Of a stretch of 64,000 nucleotides of DNA, positions 12,209-21,543 are shown one piece after another. Made by a program: the position numbers and the translations under genes. Below the pieces are notes generated by a model. The model made no database searches. It had not been told where the DNA came from and worked only from the letters and a program-made list of their open reading frames with translations. This stretch comes from Salminus brasiliensis (taxonomy: Eukaryota > Chordata > Actinopteri > Characiformes > Bryconidae): the NCBI RefSeq assembly GCF_030463535.1, contig NC_132893.1, positions 25,074,282-25,138,281 of the forward strand. Reading direction: 5' to 3'. Each line of letters begins with the position of its first letter. Within the stretch, counting starts at the first letter, position 1.

Positions 12209-12852
12209 TTATATCTGAGCCTGGTTCTCTCGAGTATATCTAGCTCAGGAACTCTTATTTGCTTCTGAAGTGAACTGCCAAAAGCTTGATTGATACACAT
12301 GAGAAAGCATCAAATGATGTGGAATTATGTGAAGGTAATGTGGATATAGATCATTTATTTATTTTTCAGGATGTTTTAAAAAGTGTAATCACTACATTTT
12401 GTATTTGTCAAATTAAAACCACTTTCATTTTTGAAATAGTATGAAACAACAGGAATTCAACTGATTCTAGTTTCTAGTTTACTGCATTGGTCAGTTATTG
12501 AGGCTGGCAGTTCAATGGGATCAGTGGGAATGGGAAGTGAAACTGCATGTTTATGTGGTTGAGATAAACTTTCCTCAGGTTTACAGAATAAAGTAGTATA
12601 TTTCCCTTTTTTGGAAGGCTGTTCAGATGACAGCTGAATTTGTGCAGAATTCTGCAGGTTTTAATCCATCCAAACTGCCTTTGTGCTTTTCTGAGATCAC
12701 AATTTACAATACACAGTAATAGTTCAGCATGGCTAGAATTTTCTCCAAGGCTCAACACAAATAGTCTACCATTAGTTTTACAGTAAGTTGCACTGAAAAC
12801 ATTAAATATAAATAGCAAAATACATATATACATAAGACCATTTCTCAATAAA

Positions 12853-13100
12853 GGTAAAGGTGAAGGTAAAGGTGCATGTATTTGTCACTGTACAGTGTGC
12901 ACTGTTCAGCGAAATGTGTCCTCCGCATTTAACCCATCTGTGGTAGTGAACACACACACACTAGTGAACTAGGGGCAGTGAGTACACACACACCCAGAGT
13001 GGTGAGCAGCCAACTCCAGCGCCCGTGGAGCAGAGAGGGTAAAGGGCCTTGCTCAAGGGCCCAACAGTGGCAGCTTGCCGAACCCGGCAAAGCTAAATGC
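12853..13100. repeat. Common teleost interspersed repeat
   Basis: Contains TGTCCTCCGCATTTAACCCA, short CA runs, 'ggggcagtgag', 'gcgcccgtggagcag' and 'ccttgctcaagggc' in the order found in a repeat that is abundant in fish genomes. Non-coding. Confidence 0.6.
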
Positions 13101-14245
13101 AGTATGTATATAGTCTAAGCACACTATATTTATGTCAATACAAAGTGTGTGAGATTGGATTAGTATTTAGATCAGTGGTCTCCAACCCTAATCCACCTAA
13201 TCCAGTAATTCTTTTACTGATCTACTGAAAAACAATCATGACATAATGATGATTGGTTTAGTGTCTTGTGATGTAATTTGCATAGTTCGTTGATCTTTTC
13301 ACATAAAGTAGTATCTAAAAATCCCCAAATAGAGGACTATGACATAGGATGGGAGCAACATTTATTACCAACTTAATGGGAGCTATGTTAAGTTTTTCAT
13401 AGGTTTTTTTTTTATTATTCGGTAACTTTTTTGCCATTAACTCATTTATTCCCAAAGACTTGAAACGTGCAATAAGAAAATCAGATGCTGTAACCCAGTG
13501 GTTTCAGCCATTTTGATTCTGTTGTCAGACAAGCTCTAAGATAAGTTGTAGTAAAGAATTTTTTTTTAATCCAAAAGCATACATGTTTTAATTCTTCAAA
13601 CATCTGGGGGAGATCAGATATCTTAACATCTTAGTCTAGTCTGTCCTAAAGTCCCAGTTAACATTATTGTAGTTCATATTTTTATTTTTAGTCCATTTAA
13701 GCCCTTTATTATTGTCTGTGGATAAACAAACAGATTATTTGTTTAGGAACTGTTCATGAACATTAGGATGGATTATGAAGGCAGATAAACTGTCATTTTC
13801 CCTCCAGTGAATTGCATAAAATGTATTATGTTATTATGAAATAAATTATGATATACAAAATGAATTGTGGCAGGTAGGACTGTCTGTAAACTCATCATGG
13901 GTAACTTGAGAAATTAGTCAAATAGGGTCATGATGAGTCAAATATTTAACCTGGAGATGAACATGTTTTCATATATTTGTAAATACAAAATCAGCTATTT
14001 TCATACCTTCAATTGAGACTCTTTGTTTCTTGCACAGTAGTAAATGTCATTTAGATGCACACTTATAGGTCAAACAGTAGTCGTAAATGTGTTAATGTCT
14101 TTACACTGGAAAATGTAATGTTTCAGATCTGAAGAGCTGAAGAACAGCCAATGTAATGTACTGTATGTAATGTAAATAAATATGTCCACTGTTTCATTCC
14201 GGTGTTTTTGTGTGTTTTTTTCTTTTGTATGAATGCCATTGCTAG

Positions 14246-14685
14246 GGTTAGCAATTTAAACCACTAGCAGAGGAAGTGAAGGACATTGATTATCTTCTCA
14301 AGTGAACACTCACTTCTTGAAGTTAATGTGTTGGAAGGAGCAAAATGGGCAAGTGTAAGGTTAGGAGCAACTCACATGGACATGGGCCAAATTGTGATGG
14401 TTAGACGACTGGATCACCAGAGCATCAAAATGCAGGTATTGTGGGGTGTTCCCAGTGTGTAGTGGTCAATACTGATTAAAGTGCTCCAAGGAAGGACAGA
14501 ATTATGGACACCCAAGGCCGGCTCATTGAGGCAAGCCATGGAGGCATCACTTCAGAACTTACAGGACTTAAAGAATCCGCTGCTATTACCTGTGGTATCT
14601 GGCACCACTTTAGAAGTCTAGAGTTTATGCCTCAATGGGTCAGAGCTGTTAAAGACTCAATTCTCAAAACTGCTCTTGTGTGTAA
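14246..14685 (+). mobile_element. Internally deleted Tc1-like transposon
   Basis: The first half matches the 5' part of a common fish Tc1 family (words such as 'ggccaaattgtgatgg', 'tggggtgttcccagtgtgtagtggtca', 'gtgctccaaggaaggaca'). The second half matches its 3' part (ACTTACAGGACTTAAAGAAT, 'tgcctcaatgggtcagagctgtt'). The middle of the transposase, with the DDE catalytic residues, is missing. The 62-codon frame at 14504-14692 is a remnant of this, not a host gene. Confidence 0.75.
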
Positions 14686-14911
14686 GTATTAAAGAATAAA
14701 ATGCAGCATAAATTTTACTTTCAGCAGAGTAAAACAAAAGTCTCCTTGAAGTCTCCTTTCTCCTTGAAGATGAATTTTAACAGTTTTTTTTATTATTCTT
14801 TTTTATTCTCTACTTTGGAAACCATTTAATAAATAACATTCAGGAGCCTATTAGACCCAGTCATCACAAATAATCTGTCACACAAGGAGAGGAGTTGAAA
14901 TGCTTGTTTAC

Positions 14912-14917
14912 TTTATT
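14912..14917 (-). terminator. Candidate poly(A) signal of the fgl1-like gene
   Basis: AATAAA on the minus strand about 260 nt beyond the TAG stop of the fibrinogen-like gene. It is the nearest clear hexamer. Confidence 0.4.
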
Positions 14918-15177
14918 ATGCACAATAATGAGTACCTCTAAGTTAGTAATATATCACATGATTGAGAAACGATCTTTCAAAGGAACATTTCAAATGTTTA
15001 TCAGAAAAGAAAGTACACTTCCACAATTCTCAGATACAGTATTTGTCAGTGTGTCAGTGTTAAGATAAACCAGTTCTGTTACATGTTTGCTTTATATGGT
15101 ATAATGCTGCAGTGAATAGTCCACTTATAATTCTCTAATAATGAATTGAGGATTATAAATGAGGCAGTGGGTCTTAT

Positions 15178-18000
15178 CTAGGCCTCTGGTTCCACCCCGC
15201 TGCCCAGGCTGTCCATAAAAGCTGCAGGCCGCACCTTCATGCTCGTGTGTCTGAGGGAGTACCAAAGACCCTTCCAGGTGCTCCACACCACTCCGTTGTC
15301 ATGCTTGGCCGTGTACTTTCCCCCCCGATAAAACCGCCCGTTCAAGTTGGCAGCATGGCACCTGCCAGAAAGCAACCAGTGATGCTTTTTAATAGTCAAA
15401 ATAAAAAAAATGAACTCAGCGACGATAAACATAACATATGGCACAATAAACTATGTTCTATAAGGAACAAGGCTTTGTCTAACATGCATGCAAAAGAGCT
15501 ACATATAATTTCATTTGTCTAGGGGACGGCTTTCCAGTTCTGTTAGGTATATAATATGTGCCTGCAAGTATCATGATCCCAGCTCTAACAATAATCTTGT
15601 CTATAGCTTGAAATATAGGAATGTTGGAAAGTGTCAGAAGAACCATGGGAAGGTATATTTTTTGAGCTTCACCTGTTGTACCACCAGCCTCCTTTGTTCT
15701 CTTCGGCACAGCTTCCTTGCAGGAAACGATCATTATCCTGGTCACTGGTGCTGAACTTCATGCCGCTGTGGGAGGCAGACCACTGCTCCACCATGTTACT
15801 CCCACCAGATAAAGCATCCCCAGCCCGGCCACTGTACATGCCGTAGTGCAGCCTGTACTTATCCTGCATAAGAATAATGTGATCAGAGATATTATAGATT
15901 CAATATAAATAAATATGTAGAAGAAACTACAATAATATTAGTCTGTTTTGCTTTTTGGTTTTTTTAATAAGACTTACTTTTTCATCTGCCACCCTAAAGT
16001 TGTCATACATTGCATATGATTTTTCTCCATTCCAGTCCATCAAGTCAATCTTCACCACATTTTGACCTTCAGGCAAAGAAAAAATATATACTCTTTCTGT
16101 GTGGAAAGTGTGGTTTAAACCATGTGGAAAATACTGATTTTAACAAACAGCAACCCACCTCTATTCAGCAAGGCATGCATACGATCATTGCCCAGCCAGA
16201 ACTCATCTTTACTTAACTTGAAATGACCAAATCCATTCTTATACTCCTCCCAGTCTCTGCAAACAAAGCAAACTTCTCTTATTAATCAACACTGTGCCTA
16301 AAACCTAAATTTGCCCACATCTATTATGTGTCTTACATTGTCTGTTTTTTTTGTTTTTGTTTACTAAATACAGGGAAATCGACTCGACTGTTTGTGGTGT
16401 TTGACCACATGCAACAAATACAGCACTTATATTCGGCTTATACATTAGATATTATGTTTTACATACATCAACAGGCCACGTTTTCAGGATGTTCTATGTT
16501 TTGTGTTTATAGCTGTGAGATATACTCCAGCATTGTACACTGTAGTGGTATGCACAACCTGCTAAAATCCACTTTCCCATTGCGACGTTTCTGCATTACA
16601 GTCCATCCTCCTCCATCTTCCATGTCACAGTACACCAGGAAAGGCTCCATTGTTGGTTTGGGTTTAATCCGGTAGAACCCACTGTTCGGCCTTATTCTGT
16701 CATACAACTCAGAGCAATCTGAAGAGAGCAAAAAATTGACCAGTTTCCATTTTACCAGTATGCGTACATGTACAAACGCTTGTGGACATCTGCTCATTTA
16801 GCATTACAATGTACAATGTTGGTTCTACAGTTAGAGTCAAAGGCACAATAACAAAATAGCCCATTTAACTCAAACAGAGGTTAGATTTGGTTCATAAAGC
16901 CACACAAATATTATAAATGAACCACAGAGGAAAAATACAGCAGAAATATGGATATAGGCCTTTTAAAGAAGCAGTATGCAAGAATTGGTATTGGCACCCC
17001 CGATATATTTTTTTTAATTATATGGACTGACCCAGTAGAGTGTTACAGTAGGATTTTACACTAATAAAACAGTTTTATGCAGTTCTTTCAAGCATGTTCC
17101 AGCAAGCAGAGTGCTGAGCCCAGATATACAACAATAGAGATTACGTGTCAGTGAAACATAAACATGACAGTAGAAATGCTACATATTGGCGCTTTAAATA
17201 GAGCCTCAATTAACTAGCTAGAACAGGTGACTGGATACTGGACATATATTTTACAGCAATGTACAGCCTAATGTCTGACTATCCTTACATCAACATGGCT
17301 AGAGAACTGTGGCTTACCATATACTAGCTCCACGGACGGATCTAGCCAATTAGATTGCTGAACTGAACTAAATAATCAGAACTCAGGATTCAGCTAACCA
17401 ATCAGGGAGCAGGATTAAGCTAGCCAATTAGATTACAAAACTGATGTGGTCACTCATTAAGATTCAATCTCCCTATTACACATCAAAGAAATATAAACAT
17501 GACTTTGAAGTGTTTTTTTACAGTACAAATGCTACATATAACACAACTAACTAGAACAGGTGGCTGAATACTTTTGTATTTTTATAAAATAAAAATATTG
17601 TAATACTTTTTAGTGGTGCAAAAATATACCTTTGTCATGAACCAGTAAGTTCCCCCCTGTGGATGGCAGTGACGGTGTTGTGGTCTCGTTGTGGCCTATG
17701 GATGATTCTGGTTTGGGCACCAGTTTAAATCGGCGGTGTGCACGGATGTGCGCCAGTTTCCACTCGCCAATCAAAAACATGTGATCAAGCTTCTGTATAC
17801 TCGCTCTAAGCTCAGACACCTCGAAATGACACTCATCTTCTCCCTCGATTAAACAAAACATGATCATAGATTTGTCATTTTCTAATCAACATTAAATATA
17901 GTATTCATCAAGACTTTTAAAAATGAACATCACCTACCAAAACACCAGATGATGCAACCCCATAGGACACCAGAATGAAGAGTATCAGTGCTGCTGGCAT
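15178..18000 (-). CDS. Fibrinogen-like protein 1 family, secreted
   Basis: Secreted fibrinogen-domain protein most like FGL1 (hepassocin, a liver-derived factor and LAG-3 ligand in mammals). Exons, in transcript order: 18000-17938, 17843-17630, 16718-16559, 16256-16159, 16066-15978, 15863-15673, 15361-15178. They join to 332 codons plus TAG (human FGL1 312). Residues 1-18 form a signal peptide. About 22-60 is a short amphipathic, probably coiled-coil segment with one Cys. A Ser/Thr/Pro linker follows, then the fibrinogen C-terminal domain from about residue 93. Its four conserved Cys occur in DCSEL, VYCDM, GSCAEE and NRCHAAN, with a calcium-site-like DQDNDRF. Fibrinogen-domain hallmarks GGGWTV, WLGND and [10 protein letters not shown] are present. 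The linker and C-terminal tail (after MKVRP) differ from classical FGL1, so a paralogue ('FGL1-like') is as likely as the FGL1 orthologue. I therefore give no symbol. Confidence 0.92.
16975..17200. repeat. Dispersed repeat copy (family A) in fgl1-like intron
   Basis: Contains 'aagcagtatgcaagaattg', 'gactgacccagtagagtgttacagtagg' and 'gaaatgctacatattggcgctttaaa'. Parts recur at about 23540-23770 and 47025-47255. The ends look like a short non-autonomous element. No coding capacity. Confidence 0.55.
17200..17480. repeat. CCAAT-rich degenerate repeat, copy 1
   Basis: Repeated words of the form (a)gccaat(t/c)aga(t)...gca are spaced 25-40 bp apart. The stretch 17330-17470 is similar to 18985-19110. 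It sits in the 1.1-kb intron of the fgl1-like gene. Confidence 0.6.
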
Positions 18001-18449
18001 GGTCCTTAAACTTAGAGAGCTAAAAAAAAGCTTTAAAAAAACCCCAAAAAGTAAAAAATGGAAAGAAACTGCGTTTTAACAGCCTAAACACAGTTATTCT
18101 GACAGAAGTTTGAAATGCGCACAGCTATACTCATCTCCAAACCCCTGGGTCCTCTGCAGACTGAGAGCTCAGGTGAGAGCTCACGCCTTTTTATTTCCAT
18201 TATTTATAGGAGTGGTTTGTTCCGCATGGTCTCTATTAAATCCAGAGAAAGTGTTTCGCCATTTCCCATTCCTCACATTCCACTGACCTCTTCTAGGACA
18301 ATGTTGTTTCAGACAAAAAGGGTGCAAGAAAAACAATATTTTGAACATTTTTATTGGAGTTTCTCACTTTAACTCATTTGTTACTTTCCTCAATTCTAAT
18401 TTCCACCCAAAGGTAATACTTCTTCTACTGAATGGGGGTTAGGTCAAAG

Positions 18450-19110
18450 TGCCAATGAGGTATCAGAATCAGACCACAGAATCAGATAGCAAGATTAACT
18501 AGCCAATAAGATCTCAACGTTCAACTAGCCATTCAGAGTGTGGGACTCAAACAGCCAACAAGAATGGATTATTAAATTTACTATTTGAATGCAGGATTCA
18601 AATGGTAAATTACAGAGCTAGGCAGAACTAGCCAATCAGATAGCAGAGTTCAGCCAACCAATCAGCATGCAGGACTAAACTACAGAACTACTAAATCATA
18701 TGAAAGGCCAAACCGCCTAAAATGTTTTATTAATAATACACAAATAAATATTTACACTATAATATTTCACACTGTTAAAGGCAGAAGAACACTTGGCTGT
18801 ATTCAGCTTCTCTAACATAAAGTTTACAAATTGTTTTAAATTTCATTTTAAAAAGACTATTTAAAAAAGATGCAGCTTTATGCTTTTATCAGCATCTGTA
18901 ACATCACTGTGAAATACTCTGGCGTAAAAGCTGCCAGAATGGGGCAATTTACAGCCTTAATAATATCACCATGTGTTTTACCATAAACTAGCTCCAACAG
19001 GACAGATCTAACCAATTAGATTGCGGAACTTAATTTAGGATTCAGCTAACCAATCAGAGAGCAGGATTAAGATTACAGACTAGATGTGGCCACTCACACT
19101 TTAAGATTCA
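18450..19110. repeat. CCAAT-rich degenerate repeat, copies 2 and 3
   Basis: At least six versions of 'gccaat/accaat + caga/aaga' lie between about 18450 and 18670, and three more in 18985-19110, where the order of words repeats that in the intron block at 17330-17470. This is either an old degenerate minisatellite or fragments of one interspersed element. Confidence 0.6.
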
Positions 19111-19412
19111 ACCAGCCAGCCTAAGTGTTGTGCAGATATAACCAATCCTGTCCATCAGAGCTCATTAATTTAGAAGGAGAACTAACGCTGCTTTTGGGCA
19201 ATTCTTCTGAACTGTGTATGAAATGTGAAATTCGAGCAGTTACTCAAGTTTACCAGAGTAGCACCAGTCAGCAGAAGCTCTGGAGCAACATGTCAATTCA
19301 GCAGAAACGATCCACCATCAACAGAGTGAACCAACAAGTTCATGGAAATTAAACTAGTTTATAATATCTGTATCTGTACATCTGCGTATGTCAGTATCTA
19401 TGTACTGCAGGA

Positions 19413-19413
19413 A

Positions 19414-19453
<40 letters not shown>

Positions 19454-19454
19454 T
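19413..19454. repeat. (ATT)n microsatellite
   Basis: About 14 uninterrupted ATT units, upstream of tpte. Confidence 0.95.
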
Positions 19455-19539
19455 AATTCCATTTTCATCACAAAAATCTAAAATGAAATCCTAAAAATAT
19501 CCTATTCATTTTTTTTAGACGAGTCCCGTTTTCCCAGAT

Positions 19540-20212
19540 GTGGTTTTAAGTCCTTGCTCGGAATGCGAGCCTCATGCGGAGCGCTGCGGTCTGGTTGTGT
19601 TTAGGAGCTGGGGGAGGAAAGCATTGTGCGCATGAGGAAGTTCAAATCCGCTACGTTAGCAGGGAATGGGCGGATGAGTGTGTGGACAGAAGGAAGAAAA
19701 TAGCGCTGTGAACCTTTGAACCGTTTTCCTTAGTATCCCTGAGTCACGAGACAGTCCGAACATCGTGCAGAAAACGATGAAAGAAAGTTCGACTCAAATA
19801 AAGCGCGGAGGAAAGCGAGACTGAGGAAAGACGAACTTTTCTGAAGAACAGAAGAGAAGAAGGGCTGCAAAGAAAGAGCAAGAGGAGGAGGAAAACACTG
19901 TAACCTTCCGCGGATGCTGTCTGGTTTGTATCACTGTGCCATGGCACTTTTTCAGCCAGTGCGCAGGCTGCTGAAGCCTTGTGGTGTTGATGTCGTCCTG
20001 GGGCATGGTTTTATGTGTGCTGTATTTCTGTGAAATCGTGGACTGCTGTAAAATTGGCTTACATTTGGATACTCTGGCGGTGTAGTGCGGAAAAGATGCA
20101 TGTTTATTTATTTATTTGTCCTTGTGTTTACTTCTCCTCAGGCCCAGATTTCAGCTTTGGCGATTTCCTCAACAGCCTAACAGCCTAGCTCCAGCTTTGT
20201 TACAGCTTTAAG
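19540..20212 (+). promoter_or_regulatory. tpte: Probable tpte promoter and 5' UTR exons
   Basis: The stretch 19540-20000 is richer in G+C and CpG than its surroundings and carries purine-rich blocks, as expected near a start site. An exon-like unit at 20142-20212 has a good acceptor (CTTCTCCTCAG|GCCC) and donor (TTTAAG|GTAACAG) but no long frame, so it could be a 5' UTR exon. Exact start and splicing are not determinable here. Confidence 0.35.
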
Positions 20213-20914
20213 GTAACAGTGTCCACAGCTGGATAGTTCTCAGTGTTTTGTGAAACCTTTTTGAACACTTTGGGTTGTTTGGGTTGGTTTGGGATGAGGG
20301 AGAACTTCAGTTAGGGCACACATCACTTAATATCATCCCCCCCATCCGTTTTTTTAACTGTTCAATACATTCAGAGTCAGACATAACAGCTGCTTTTCTT
20401 CTCATGGAACAGAAAAAAAATCTCTTAAAAAAATGTCATCAGTGCATTTTAACCCTGGGTTGGATTCCAGAGACGTTAATGGGTGAGTGAATAACATCCA
20501 GTTAAAAGGCTTGAACTTCACCAGCACTTCTGACCTTTACTCTTCAATTCCTGCAGCACTAAAACATCAGATCAGTTTCTTTTTTCCCTCCATATTTTCA
20601 CCTGGGTGTGCGTCTCCATAAATGCCTAAACAGCACATCTAGCCATGTTTTTTTCCTATGCAGTTCGCATTGCACTCAAATCAAGGACATTCCAGCCTTT
20701 CAGCCAATCATCATAGCCTGCATCAGCATAAACCTGATCAAGAAAAGAGCAGAAAAGTGATTTTGGCACGCTAGAGCTTTAGAGGTGAGCTAAATGCTAA
20801 TGAGGTGTAAGTGTACGTCGCTTTTGCAGATCCTAAATTGCCACAGTAGATGGGGGATTCTCCACTGACACTCGCTTGCTGGGCTTGCTGGTGTTCCGGA
20901 CTGTTCTGGGCAAT

Positions 20915-21423
20915 TACACTATATGTCCAAAAGTGTGTGTAAGCAGCTGATTGCATCATCTTTATAAATACTCAATCATCACCAGCAGACGTATCTGAAA
21001 AAAGGTCATGTATCAGCATAGCAATTTCTTTGTTCTGTACATCCCTAGTGTGAACAAGGAGTTTGCTCACTTTGCTTCCCTCTACATTGAAATACTTTGA
21101 TGTGATCTGAATTTGATTGTATTCAGCCAGAAGAGCGTTAGTGAGGGCAGGTACTGATGTTGGATGATTGGTTTTGGGTAGGTATGTCACTCCAACTTAT
21201 CCCATAGATGGAGCTTCGTCATCCCAGTGCTCCACAGCCCAATGCTGGGTGGCTTTATACCCCTCTAGCTGACACTTGGCATTGGCCTTGGTGAGATCAG
21301 TTGACTAATCTCTTGGCAGTTCTTTGCTATGGAGCCTGTACTGTGTCTGCATTAGGTGCACCTAAAAATAACTGAACAAACTGATTACAAATGTTGTCTG
21401 GATACTTTTGGACATATAGTGTA
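20915..21423. mobile_element. Tc1/mariner-type MITE with perfect ~20-bp inverted repeats
   Basis: Begins TACACTATATGTCCAAAAGT and ends with its exact inverse ACTTTTGGACATATAGTGTA. The outer TA is consistent with the usual TA target site. The 509-bp element has no transposase. It is the best preserved of the copies in this window (others at 7.6, 46.9, 50.75 and 62.2 kb). Confidence 0.85.
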
Positions 21424-21493
21424 TAAGGAGCATGGAGTTACGAGGATGTAAGGAATTGCTAACATTGTCTCTTTCTGGCTATATGTGTACCAA

Positions 21494-21507
21494 CCCCCCC
21501 CCCCCCC
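21494..21507. repeat. Poly-C tract
   Basis: Run of 14 C just upstream of the tpte start exon. Confidence 0.9.
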
Positions 21508-21543
21508 TTTGTGTTTGTTTGTTTTTGGGTAAGGAACGGTGCA

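Larger units (their letters stand above)
12209..15177. other. thsd1 3' UTR and intergenic region
   Basis: The stop of thsd1 is followed by candidate polyadenylation signals, best at 12587-12592 and 12847-12852 (AATAAA). Beyond lie a dispersed repeat (12853-13100), the start of another repeat (about 13173-13220, 'ggtctccaaccct'), and a deleted Tc1 copy (14246-14685). On the minus strand TTTATT at 14912-14917 could be the poly(A) signal of the fgl1-like gene. No other gene is seen. Confidence 0.55.
18001..19500. other. fgl1-like upstream region with CCAAT-rich repeat
   Basis: Holds the presumed promoter and 5' end of the fgl1-like gene (18001-18260; no unambiguous TATA box seen). It also holds a degenerate CCAAT-rich array (18450-18690), a second copy of the block seen in the intron (18940-19110), and an (ATT)n microsatellite (19413-19454). 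No gene is supported. Confidence 0.5.

Noticed and set aside
14504-14692. 62-codon open frame as a possible small gene
   Set aside because: It is the fused ends of a deleted Tc1 transposase.
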